Source: an uncultured Lachnospiraceae bacterium (GTDB taxonomy: Bacteria > Bacillota > Clostridia > Lachnospirales > Lachnospiraceae). From it: a DNA stretch of 57,169 bases. A model generated the notes under the pieces. That model did not search any database. It had not been told where the DNA came from and saw nothing but the letters and a program-made list of their open reading frames with translations. The translations under genes and the position numbers were made by a program. Shown piece after piece: positions 25,743 to 34,408 of this stretch. The stretch is from the NCBI GenBank assembly GCA_902766825.1, contig CACXFB010000048.1, positions 1-57,169 of the forward strand, given 5' to 3'. The stretch's first letter is position 1. Every line of letters starts with the position of its first letter.

Positions 25743-26609
25743 ATGAATAGTGAATTAACAGTTATTAATCAGGAGTTTCTAACAGGAGAAAGAGCTCTTT
25801 TTAAGGGGCATGATCTGCATATAACAAATACTGTGTTTGATGATGGTGAATCTCCTCTTAAGCACAGTAACAATATCAAGGCTGACAATTGCCTGTTCAG
25901 ATGGAAATATCCCTTCTGGTACAGTAATAACATTGAACTTACAGATTGTTCATTTTTTGAAAATGCCCGTGCCGGTATGTGGTATACGAATAATATAAGT
26001 CTTAAAGATTGTCTTATTGAAGCACCAAAGGAGTTTCGTCGTTGCAATGAAGTGTCACTTAGTAATGTTTCATTTGCGGATGCCAAAGAGACGCTGTGGG
26101 AATGCAGTAATGTCAGACTTAATGATGTTACGGTAAAAGGCGCATACTTTGGAATGAACTGTGAGAATGTTGTGGCATATAATCTTGTCCTTTATGGAGA
26201 TTATTGTTTTGACGGAGCAAAGAATGTAGAGGTGTACAACAGCAAGTTCCTCTCAAAAGACTGCTTTTGGAATGCTGAGAATATAACCATATATGATTCA
26301 TTTATATCCGGAGAATATCTTGCATGGAATTCAAAGAATATAAAGCTTGTTAACTGTACAATAGAGAGTTTGCAGGGAATGTGCTACATAGATAATCTTG
26401 TGCTTGAAAACTGCAAACTTATCAATACAACGCTGGCGTTTGAGTATTCATCTGTTGAGGCTGATATTACTTCAAAGATTGACAGCGTGATGAATCCTTG
26501 CAGCGGAACCATTAAGGCGGACAGTATCGGTAAGCTGATATTGGAAAAAGATATGGTAGATACTACACTTACAAAAATATATGTAAGGGAGGGGGAGATA
26601 GATGGGTAA
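25743..26609 (+). CDS. DUF3737 family protein
   Basis: A 288-residue soluble protein made of short repeated beta-helix-like turns (recurring N-N-I, N-V-x-L and N-C patterns), the hallmark of DUF3737, a family predicted to form a right-handed parallel beta-helix. Start ATG 25743 follows AGGAGG by 6 bases; an earlier in-frame ATG at 25674 lacks a site. The gene overlaps the aminotransferase gene by 8 bases, so the two are translationally coupled. This pairing occurs elsewhere in Firmicutes. Function unknown; a link to sulfur or amino-acid metabolism through the partner is inference. Confidence 0.88.
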   Translation: MNSELTVINQEFLTGERALFKGHDLHITNTVFDDGESPLKHSNNIKADNCLFRWKYPFWYSNNIELTDCSFFENARAGMWYTNNISLKDCLIEAPKEFRRCNEVSLSNVSFADAKETLWECSNVRLNDVTVKGAYFGMNCENVVAYNLVLYGDYCFDGAKNVEVYNSKFLSKDCFWNAENITIYDSFISGEYLAWNSKNIKLVNCTIESLQGMCYIDNLVLENCKLINTTLAFEYSSVEADITSKIDSVMNPCSGTIKADSIGKLILEKDMVDTTLTKIYVREGEIDG

Positions 26610-27783
26610 ATATGATTTTGATAAGCTTGTTAACAGAAGAGGCACTGATTCCTACAAATGGGATGTAGGTGAGGATGAACTTCCAATGTGGGTAGCTGAT
26701 ATGGATTATCAGACAGCTCCTGGAATCAGGGAGGCACTTGCTGCAAGGGTTGCCCATGGAATATTTGGTTATGCCGATGTTACAGATGGGTGGTATGAGG
26801 CATATATAAGCTGGTGGACTAAAAGACATGGATTTGATATGAAAAAGGAGTGGCTTATATTTGCCACAGGTGTTGTGCCTGCAATTTCATGTCTTGTAAG
26901 AAAGCTTACCACACCTGCTGAAAAAGTTGTGATTCAGACTCCGGTTTATAATATATTTTTTAATTCGATAGTTAATAACGGGCGGGTCCCGCTTGAGAGT
27001 CCTCTTATAGTGGATGAGTATGGAATAAGGATGGATTTTGAGCAGCTTGAGGCTGATTTATCAGACCCGCAGACAACGCTTATGATTCTTTGCAATCCAC
27101 AAAATCCGGGGGGAAAAATATGGGATGCAGATACTTTAAGAAAGGTAGCAGATCTTTGTGATAAATATGGTGTCAGGGTAATATCCGATGAAGTTCATTG
27201 TGATATAGTTGCTCCGGGAAAAAGATATGTTCCTTTCGCATCAGTCAGTGATACAGCGGCAAAGATAAGCGTAACTTGTATGAGTCCAAGCAAAGCTTTT
27301 AATGTTGCAGGTATTCATTCGGCAGCAGTATGTGTGCCTGATGAGATTTTGCGCAACAAAGTATGGAGAGGACTTAATACGGATGAAGTGGCAGAGCCTA
27401 ATTCATTTGCAACTACAGTGGCAATAGCCGCATACACGAAGTCGTCACAGTGGCTTGATGAGCTTAACGGATACATTTTTGATAATAAGGAATATGTAGA
27501 TAGTTATGTAAAGGAAAATATACCATCAGTAAAAGTAATTAAAGGTGATGCAACCTATCTTATGTGGATGGATGTGAGGGATATCTGTGCAGACAGTGTC
27601 AGATTATGTGAATATATAAGGCAGACAACCGGGCTTTATATATCTAACGGAAGGCAGTTTGGAAAGGCAGGAGAAGGATTTGTAAGAATAAATGTTGCCT
27701 GCCCGCGTGAAATTGTTAAATTGGGAATGGAAAAGTTTAAGGAAGCTGTTATACTGTTTAATGGAACAAAGGGTAAATGTTAA
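26602..27783 (+). CDS. MalY/PatB-type PLP aminotransferase (cystathionine beta-lyase-like)
   Basis: A 393-residue fold-type I PLP enzyme. Characteristic segments are ELPMWVADMD near the N-terminus, N-P-Q-N-P-G-G for substrate binding, S-D-E-V-H-C-D for the PLP aspartate and S-P-S-K-A-F-N with the PLP lysine. Family members split cystathionine or cysteine conjugates (C-S lyase) or act as aminotransferases. The exact substrate cannot be read from sequence. It overlaps the DUF3737 gene and is 23 bp upstream of pyk. Confidence 0.93.
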   Translation: MGKYDFDKLVNRRGTDSYKWDVGEDELPMWVADMDYQTAPGIREALAARVAHGIFGYADVTDGWYEAYISWWTKRHGFDMKKEWLIFATGVVPAISCLVRKLTTPAEKVVIQTPVYNIFFNSIVNNGRVPLESPLIVDEYGIRMDFEQLEADLSDPQTTLMILCNPQNPGGKIWDADTLRKVADLCDKYGVRVISDEVHCDIVAPGKRYVPFASVSDTAAKISVTCMSPSKAFNVAGIHSAAVCVPDEILRNKVWRGLNTDEVAEPNSFATTVAIAAYTKSSQWLDELNGYIFDNKEYVDSYVKENIPSVKVIKGDATYLMWMDVRDICADSVRLCEYIRQTTGLYISNGRQFGKAGEGFVRINVACPREIVKLGMEKFKEAVILFNGTKGKC

Positions 27784-27806
27784 ATTAAAACACAAGGAGA
27801 TACATT

Positions 27807-29222
27807 ATGAGAAAAACAAAAGTAATATGTACAATTGGACCTGCAAGTTCCGATGAAAAGGTGCTTGAGAAACTTATGAAAGCTGGTATGAATGTTGCCA
27901 GATTAAACTTTTCCCACGGAACTCATGAGGAACAGGGAAAAAAGATAGAATCAATCAAGAAAGTAAGAAGCAATCTGAATCTTCCGATTGCAATTATGCT
28001 TGATACAAAAGGACCTGAGTACAGAATTAAGACGTTTAAAAACGGTAAAGTTGTTATTAATGATGGTGATACATTTGCCTTTACAACTGAGGATATTATA
28101 GGAGATGAGAAGAGAGTATCGGTTACATACACTCATCTTATCGAAGAGCTTTCGATTGGAGACAGAATTCTTGTTAATAACGGACTTATAATATGTGAAG
28201 TAAGAGAACTTACCGCAACGGACGCTATATGTGATGTAATTGTCGGTGGTGAGCTTTCTAACCAGAAGAGCATGAACTTCCCTAACAAAGTTCTTAAACA
28301 GGAATTTTTAAGTAAGCAGGATAAAGAAGATCTTTTGTTTGGAATTCAAAATGATGTTGATTATGTTGCAGCTTCATTTGTATCAACTAAGCAGGACGTC
28401 GTTGATCTTCGTAATTTCCTTAATGAGAACGGTGGAAGTGATATAGATATTATAGCTAAAATCGAGAACAGAGCCGGTGTTGACAACATCGAGGAAATAT
28501 GTGAGATAGCAGACGGAATCATGATTGCAAGAGGTGACCTTGGTGTGGAGATTCCTGCTATAGAGGTTCCTTCTATTCAGAAATATCTGATTAACAAATG
28601 CCGTATGCTTGGAACACGTGTTATTACTGCTACAGAAATGCTAGAATCTATGATAGAAAAGCCTAGAGCTACAAGAGCTGAGATTTCTGATGTGGCAAAT
28701 GCGGTTTATGACGGAACATCTGCTGTAATGTTGTCAGGAGAGACTGCATCGGGCAAGTATCCTGTTGAGGCTGTAAAATACATGGTCGAGACAGTAACAT
28801 ATACTGAAAATCACATTCATTATTCAAAGAGATTTAAGAATATTGAACTCGATATAAAGAACAATATTGACGCTATATCTCATTCTACATGTTCAATGGC
28901 AATCGATCTGAATGCAAAGGCTATTGTAGTTAATTCATTAAGCGGACGTACTGCAAGAATGGTCAGCCGATTCCGTTGCCCTGTAGATATAATTGGAATG
29001 ACCAACTCTGAAAAGGTATGGAGAAAGCTTAATCTTAGTTGGGGTGTTACACCTGTTTTATGTGATACATATGACTCTATTGAAGTTATGTTCCACATGG
29101 CTAAGCAGAAAGCAAAAGAGATTATGGGATTACAAAAAAATGATAATGTTGTTCTTACCGGAGGCCTTATGAACGGCACATCCGGCAATACCAACACTAT
29201 CAAGGTTGAGACAATTAAGTAG
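27807..29222 (+). CDS. pyk: pyruvate kinase
   Basis: A 471-residue glycolytic enzyme that converts phosphoenolpyruvate and ADP to pyruvate and ATP. The N-terminal motif TKVICTIGPASS, the active-site segment D-I-I-A-K-I-E-N-R and M-I-A-R-G-D-L-G-V-E-I are present. The C-terminal allosteric domain is complete, ending near G-G-L-M-N-G-T-S-G-N-T-N. It lacks the extra PEP-utiliser C-terminal domain seen in some Bacilli. AAGGAG precedes ATG. Only 16 bp separate its stop from the end of the opposing beta-helix gene. Confidence 0.97.
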   Translation: MRKTKVICTIGPASSDEKVLEKLMKAGMNVARLNFSHGTHEEQGKKIESIKKVRSNLNLPIAIMLDTKGPEYRIKTFKNGKVVINDGDTFAFTTEDIIGDEKRVSVTYTHLIEELSIGDRILVNNGLIICEVRELTATDAICDVIVGGELSNQKSMNFPNKVLKQEFLSKQDKEDLLFGIQNDVDYVAASFVSTKQDVVDLRNFLNENGGSDIDIIAKIENRAGVDNIEEICEIADGIMIARGDLGVEIPAIEVPSIQKYLINKCRMLGTRVITATEMLESMIEKPRATRAEISDVANAVYDGTSAVMLSGETASGKYPVEAVKYMVETVTYTENHIHYSKRFKNIELDIKNNIDAISHSTCSMAIDLNAKAIVVNSLSGRTARMVSRFRCPVDIIGMTNSEKVWRKLNLSWGVTPVLCDTYDSIEVMFHMAKQKAKEIMGLQKNDNVVLTGGLMNGTSGNTNTIKVETIK

Positions 29223-29238
29223 ACTGATATTTGTCGCT

Positions 29239-31560
29239 TTAGCTTACCTTTTTTGAAATTCTTACCGCATTACCGGCACCCGGGTACTCATATAAGTATA
29301 CTGTGGTGCCTTTTTTTATAGCAGGAAGTTTTGGCGAAGAAAATGAATTTTTATTTGTTGAGCATTTATAAAAATTTGTTCCTATTTTAATCTTTGCAAC
29401 ATTACCGTTTGTTATTATTCCGGTTACCTTTGTTGATTTAGCTGTAATATTATTGATTTTTGGCACATTCATCGTAGTAATGTTGCATTTAGATGAATTG
29501 TATACACGTATTCCTTGTTTGACAGAAAAACTAATGCTGTTACTTTTTAAAGTAGTATAGTTGCTTTTATCAACAATGTTTATACCTACTTTTCCGGCAT
29601 TGTTAACAGTGTTGGAATTAATGGTAACATTTGAAGATGCACAAATATTCATACCATCCATTTTTGTTTTGTTAATTTTATTGCTGGATATTGTTGTTTT
29701 TTCTGATTTGTTTGTACATATACCATGACCACCGCAGTTAATCAGCGTATTATTTGTTATCTTGGCTGTATTACAGTTGTTAGCATATATGCCATGATTT
29801 ACCGTTGTGTTGAGGGTATTATTTTTTATTGTACAGCCGGCACTTTTGTTGACTATATTTATTCCAACTTTTCCTGATTTAGTGATTTTGTTTGTATTTA
29901 GTATTGCATTTGGCGATGATGAAATATTAATTCCATCAAGAGTAGTTTTGTTAATTGTGTTATTGTATACAGTAACTTTTGCAGAGGTATTGATGAAAAT
30001 TCCTTGCCCTTTACTGTTGGTTATTTTGTTGTTATTAATTTTGGCAGATGGCGATTTGTATACTAAAATTCCATGATTGCCGGTTTTGGATATTGTATTG
30101 TTTAGCACATTACCTGTTGAGGAGTCTATATTTATTCCGTATTTTGCAGTGTTTGTTATTGTGTTGGATGCATATGTCTTACCTGATATAGTTACAGATT
30201 GGCCAATAATAATATTTGTTGAATTATTTGATACAGATATACCGGAAGATAAAGTGGATCCTATATTGGTTACATCTGTGATTTTATTTCCCGAGATTTT
30301 TGTTGATTTTGAAGCATTACAACGAATTCCATCACCTTTGGTTTTGCTTATATTATTTGCAGCAACGGTAGTGTTACATGTCTTGTATACCCATATTCCA
30401 TATGAAGTTGTGTTGTTTACAACGTTATTGAAAATTTTTGAATTATTGCATGTTGCATTTGCAACGGTATTACTTGCAAGTGAGCCCGGAACTAATGCAA
30501 TTCCTATGCCTGTAGTGTCATATACCTTGCAGTTACTTATTGTTGTAGTAGCAGAAGCAGAACCATGTATGGAGTTGTTACCGCTTTTTTTGCAGGTAAT
30601 ATTGCATACGAGTGTATTTGAACATATATTAAGAGCAACACCATAGTTTTCACAATTGCTTATCTGGTTGCCTGAATATGTTTTGCCCTTGTAGGTGTAT
30701 GATTTTCCTACATTTGCATTGGTTGTGATAGATAGAAATATTGCACATCCTGAGCGGGCAATGTAATTTTTTGTAGAATCTATATCAAGTAACGGGTTGA
30801 GAGTTGTATTTGTAATTGTATTACCTGCCATGTTTCCACCGTTATTGTTGCTGCAATATATTCCGTCACCGTATGCACCTGTTACTGTGTTACCGACAAT
30901 AACCCATTCATCGCAAAAATAGGTGTGAAGTCCATAGCCGTTTGTATTGCTGACTTTACAGTTTGCTATTGTTATTTTTGGGGATTTAACTGCGTATACA
31001 GCTTGTGCTGTGGTGTCAGAAAAAGAACAGTCACTTATAAGTAGGTTTTTTGATGAATAAACAGCAACATCTGAATTATCTAAATTATCTGCTGTGTTTC
31101 CGCCACCTTTGACAACTGCATTGGACAAGGAACAATTATCGGATTGGCTTACTTTGATAAATGCACTTTTGTTGCCAGGAGTCCAGATGCCTCCTGTAAC
31201 AGAGACATTGTTACGTTGGTAGATATCAATCATATATATACCGTTTTCTGTACAGGTAATTGAGGCATTGTCTGCATTGATAAGAGTATTATCAAACGGA
31301 ATTAATCTGTCACTAATTGAATATGTGCCATTAAGAATAATGGTTCCCCCTGAATCCTTTAATGATTTGAGAGCATAGTTAATTGTGGCAGTATCATCTT
31401 CATCGGTAGGGATAACTGTTACTGTCTGGTCGTTGATTTCAACATAGTCGGTTATTTCTCCGTCATATGCATATGTATCCTGAACATGTGGGGAAAAAAG
31501 TGTAAAGATGCCGGCTGTGGCAAAGAGACAAATTCCTTTTAATATTGATTTTCTTTTCAT
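29239..31560 (-). CDS. secreted right-handed parallel beta-helix repeat protein
   Basis: A 773-residue exported protein with a signal peptide (about 1-32). Most of the rest (about 60-700) is built of NosD/pectate-lyase-type coils, about 22-25 residues each, with repeating N-x-I and G-I-x-V/I patterns, many Asn, Thr and Lys, and G-D-G-I/H-G-I steps. The last 70 residues (K-I-K-I-G-T-N-F-Y-K-C then a beta-rich end) form a different, Ig-like domain. Such proteins bind or cleave polysaccharides at the cell surface; no catalytic triad is evident, so the activity is unassigned. Its repeats create long antisense open frames on the plus strand that are not genes. Confidence 0.9.
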   Translation of the reverse strand: MKRKSILKGICLFATAGIFTLFSPHVQDTYAYDGEITDYVEINDQTVTVIPTDEDDTATINYALKSLKDSGGTIILNGTYSISDRLIPFDNTLINADNASITCTENGIYMIDIYQRNNVSVTGGIWTPGNKSAFIKVSQSDNCSLSNAVVKGGGNTADNLDNSDVAVYSSKNLLISDCSFSDTTAQAVYAVKSPKITIANCKVSNTNGYGLHTYFCDEWVIVGNTVTGAYGDGIYCSNNNGGNMAGNTITNTTLNPLLDIDSTKNYIARSGCAIFLSITTNANVGKSYTYKGKTYSGNQISNCENYGVALNICSNTLVCNITCKKSGNNSIHGSASATTTISNCKVYDTTGIGIALVPGSLASNTVANATCNNSKIFNNVVNNTTSYGIWVYKTCNTTVAANNISKTKGDGIRCNASKSTKISGNKITDVTNIGSTLSSGISVSNNSTNIIIGQSVTISGKTYASNTITNTAKYGINIDSSTGNVLNNTISKTGNHGILVYKSPSAKINNNKITNSKGQGIFINTSAKVTVYNNTINKTTLDGINISSSPNAILNTNKITKSGKVGINIVNKSAGCTIKNNTLNTTVNHGIYANNCNTAKITNNTLINCGGHGICTNKSEKTTISSNKINKTKMDGMNICASSNVTINSNTVNNAGKVGINIVDKSNYTTLKSNSISFSVKQGIRVYNSSKCNITTMNVPKINNITAKSTKVTGIITNGNVAKIKIGTNFYKCSTNKNSFSSPKLPAIKKGTTVYLYEYPGAGNAVRISKKVS

Positions 31561-31649
31561 ACAATTCCTCCTTGAATACGTATTTAAGCAAAAAATATTA
31601 TATATATAATTTTATTATTATTTCGGCGTTTGGTCAAGGAAGATGAACC

Positions 31650-31678
31650 TTGATAATAAGTATTTTATAAAGTAAAAT
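31650..31678 (+). promoter_or_regulatory. promoter of the amidohydrolase gene
   Basis: TTGATA (31650-31655), 17-bp spacer, TAAAAT (31673-31678). A small inverted repeat TCAAGG/CCTTGA (31634-31639 and 31648-31653) overlaps the -35 box. Confidence 0.6.
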
Positions 31679-31735
31679 ATTGATTATGCAGAGGAATTAA
31701 AAATATAAGATATGGGGGATGAAAGGTGCAAAATA

Positions 31736-32575
31736 ATGAATATTAATACAAAGATAATAGATACCCACGTGCACGTTGGCGGAGATGTGCTGGATTTTAA
31801 AATGACTGAGGAAATGGTTGTAAGACTGTTTGATTATTACAATGTTGATTATGTCATTTTATCAAATTGTGATTGTGTTGAAGCTGATCATAAGCAACAG
31901 ATACTTCCGGCGGATAAGCAGATTTGCCAGGTTGACGGTCTTAAAAGAGTACTTGATTTTGCTAAGAAATATGAAGGTAAAGTCGGGATTGCACCTTTTA
32001 TAAAACCTGTGACAGAAGGACTTACAGATGAACTTAAAAAGATGATTATTGATAACCGGGAGTATATTAAGGCAATCAAGATTCATCCGTATCATTCCAA
32101 TATTTCTCCGGCGGATGAAAGGTGTTTTCCTTATTGGAAGCTTGCAGAAGAACTTGATGTTCCTGTTGTGTCGCATACAGGTGGCTGTGAAGCGGCAAGT
32201 CCTGCTAATCTTGCAAAGGCGGCAGGAATATTTCCTAATGTGAATTTTGTTATGGTTCATATGGGACTTGGTACGGATAACAGTGAGGCACTTGATATGC
32301 TTGGGAAACATGATAATCTTTACGGTGATATTACATGGGTACCTATGAAAACAACAGTGGAAGCCATAAAAAGATATGGCTCCCACCGAATTGTTTTTGG
32401 TACGGATGCTCCTATAGACGGTCCGGATACCTATGCTGTAAACAAGGCAGGGCAGCCGTCAATGTACCATGAATATTTTTATGAACTTCCCGGTCTTATA
32501 GACAGGGAAGCTTATGAATGTCTCATGTGGAAAAATTCTGTCAGTCTGTTTAGACTTCAGAAGTATTTTCAGTAA
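31736..32575 (+). CDS. amidohydrolase family (TIM-barrel) metal-dependent hydrolase
   Basis: A 279-residue protein of the amidohydrolase 2 (PF04909) type. The N-terminal metal motif is D-T-H-V-H-V. Later ligands are in A-I-K-I-H-P-Y, V-V-S-H-T-G-G and F-G-T-D-A-P. The family covers decarboxylases and hydrolases of small cyclic or carboxylic substrates; the substrate is not known. Start ATG 31736 has AAAGGTG 5-6 bases upstream, unlike ATG 31712. Its last 26 bases overlap the end of the gene on the opposite strand. Confidence 0.88.
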   Translation: MNINTKIIDTHVHVGGDVLDFKMTEEMVVRLFDYYNVDYVILSNCDCVEADHKQQILPADKQICQVDGLKRVLDFAKKYEGKVGIAPFIKPVTEGLTDELKKMIIDNREYIKAIKIHPYHSNISPADERCFPYWKLAEELDVPVVSHTGGCEAASPANLAKAAGIFPNVNFVMVHMGLGTDNSEALDMLGKHDNLYGDITWVPMKTTVEAIKRYGSHRIVFGTDAPIDGPDTYAVNKAGQPSMYHEYFYELPGLIDREAYECLMWKNSVSLFRLQKYFQ

Positions 32576-33656
32576 GATGTTTTTTCTTTAGTTTGACTGA
32601 AAATATAATCGAACCAATAGCTATAACTATGAATACAATAGCTGAAACAGTCATACATTTTTTAATAAGATCCATATTATAGGTAATGTAATCGGCAAAT
32701 ATATCTGTATATGGGTCTTTTTCTTTTTTTATTGAAGAAAGAATCTGCGTGTGTGAAAATGCAAGAGCACATATGCATGCAATCTTAAACAACGTAGTGA
32801 ATATTGCAATAACCGCAAGATTCTTAAATGCTTTGTGTTTATCTTTGTTGTAAATAAGAATCTGAAGACCGAACAGTATAAGGCATAAAACCCATATGCC
32901 GATTATTGCATAGTCGGTAAGCTTAAGGCTGTCATCTACTTTTCTTAACATTGAAGAGAAGCTGTACTGTGAGTCGGCATCTTTAATTGCGTCATTAACC
33001 ATGTCGTTACATTCATCTTTGTACTCGTTAATGACTTTTGTGACAGCTGGATAAATATTATTGTATAAAGCATTATAAACATCATTTTCAACCTCAGCTT
33101 TTTTCTCATCTGATACTTTAAACTTGTTATTTTCGGTGTATTTAGAAAGAGATTCACTAAGCTGCGATGATATGGATACATTGTATTCTTTTTCAATTTC
33201 TTTAACTGATTTGCTTTCTGCGATATCTGCTACTGTAAGTGTAGATGCTTTTTCGTCAAAATCTTTCATAGCATTTTTAACACCGGTATCGGTAATAAGA
33301 ATAACGGATTTTTCTACGCTTTCGTCAAGGTAGGTAAAGTCCATTGGTTTTCCGGACATTATTGCATCAAGCACTTTGCTTGCAGTTGTCTCAACAAGTC
33401 CGTCGGTGATAATATCCTCAATTGCATCACGGCTTACACCATAATCCTTTGTTGATTGGGCAATTGTCTCGATGAGAATGTCTTCAACGACCGCATATGT
33501 TCTGGTGTTTGAAAGAATATCGTCAATGTCTTTTCCTTTTAAAACACTGCCTCTTAAATCAGAGATAAGGCCGTTGCAGATGACAATGATAAAAAGAATA
33601 AGAGATAAAATAAGGCATACTAATGCCCTTAGAGGGTGATGCTTTTTTTGAGTCAT
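32550..33656 (-). CDS. membrane protein of unknown function
   Basis: A 368-residue protein with one N-terminal membrane helix (about 11-30), a 220-residue outside region rich in Asp, Lys and Ser that looks helical, and three helices near the C-terminus (about 255-275, 285-308, 335-358). The short basic tail lies inside. No family was recognised. The gene lies 14 bp after bioY on the same strand with GGAGG before its start, so it is likely in the bioY transcript. Its 3' end overlaps the amidohydrolase gene tail to tail. Confidence 0.8.
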   Translation of the reverse strand: MTQKKHHPLRALVCLILSLILFIIVICNGLISDLRGSVLKGKDIDDILSNTRTYAVVEDILIETIAQSTKDYGVSRDAIEDIITDGLVETTASKVLDAIMSGKPMDFTYLDESVEKSVILITDTGVKNAMKDFDEKASTLTVADIAESKSVKEIEKEYNVSISSQLSESLSKYTENNKFKVSDEKKAEVENDVYNALYNNIYPAVTKVINEYKDECNDMVNDAIKDADSQYSFSSMLRKVDDSLKLTDYAIIGIWVLCLILFGLQILIYNKDKHKAFKNLAVIAIFTTLFKIACICALAFSHTQILSSIKKEKDPYTDIFADYITYNMDLIKKCMTVSAIVFIVIAIGSIIFSVKLKKKHLTENTSEV

Positions 33657-33670
33657 ATCATGTGTACCTC

Positions 33671-34222
33671 CTAAGATAGTTGTGTATATCGACAGAGGGT
33701 TCTTGTAAGGAATATGGCAAGGGCAATCTTAAGACAGTCAGGAATTATGAATGGAACAACACACAATGCCAAGGCACTTGTAAGACCTATGGCAGAACCG
33801 TTTTGTGCATATACAACCATAAACCAGGCGGTTCCAAAAGCATAGCATACCAAAAGACCTGCAAGCATAGCACAGGCAAGCAGTATGACGTCTTTCTTTT
33901 TACCGAACAAATCAATAATAATACCTGTAACAAATCCTCCGATTACGAAACCGATTATGTAACCTCCGGTCGGTCCAAGTAACGTTGAAAAACCTCCCTT
34001 AAATCCTGAAAATACAGGAACACCTACTGCACCAAGAAGAACATATAACGCTATAGAGATTGTTCCGCGCTTTGTTCCTATTAATCCAATAGTAACAAAC
34101 ATCGCAAAGGTTTGCAATGTAAATGGGATGCCGACAGGTATGCTTATCCATGAACAGACAGTTATAAGGGCAATGAACATTGCCATATATACAATAGAGA
34201 TTGTATGTGCTTTTGCAGTCAT
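33671..34222 (-). CDS. bioY: biotin transporter substrate-binding subunit
   Basis: A 183-residue membrane protein (S component) that binds biotin and works alone or with an ECF module. Family motifs T-L-Q-T-F-A-M-F, G-A-V-G-V-P-V-F and L-L-G-P-T-G-G-Y-I-I-G-F are clear, as are about six helices. A BirA-like operator overlaps its promoter, which agrees with biotin control. No ECF ATPase genes are nearby, so a shared ECF module elsewhere is expected. Confidence 0.95.
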   Translation of the reverse strand: MTAKAHTISIVYMAMFIALITVCSWISIPVGIPFTLQTFAMFVTIGLIGTKRGTISIALYVLLGAVGVPVFSGFKGGFSTLLGPTGGYIIGFVIGGFVTGIIIDLFGKKKDVILLACAMLAGLLVCYAFGTAWFMVVYAQNGSAIGLTSALALCVVPFIIPDCLKIALAIFLTRTLCRYTQLS

Positions 34223-34267
34223 TATATTAAATCCTCAACTTTCTTAATTGTTGCTATAGCGTTAATA

Positions 34268-34296
34268 AATATATCACATCAGAATTATTGTGTCAA
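34268..34296 (-). promoter_or_regulatory. bioY promoter
   Basis: Read on the minus strand, TTGACA (34296-34291), 17-bp spacer, TATATT (34273-34268). The -35 box lies inside one arm of the inverted repeat described next. Confidence 0.75.
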
Positions 34297-34321
34297 CTAA
34301 ATGAGATGATGCGGTTGACAC
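34290..34321. promoter_or_regulatory. BirA-type operator
   Basis: GTGTCAAC (34290-34297) and GTTGACAC (34314-34321) are exact inverted repeats with a 16-bp gap. Spacing and the GTTGAC core match biotin repressor boxes. It covers the bioY -35 region, so bound BirA-biotinyl-AMP would block RNA polymerase. Confidence 0.75.
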
Positions 34322-34408
34322 TATTGCCATATCTCATTTATTTTTAATTTAAAAAATATGGTAATAGGGTAGAATAAAAAAGACAGGACGTAAGAAAGGA
34401 GAATTATT

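Noticed and set aside
29807-30646. Two adjacent open frames of 89 and 189 codons on the plus strand
   Set aside because: They are antisense to the regular repeats of the beta-helix gene, lack ribosome sites and have low-complexity Val/Leu/Ile composition.
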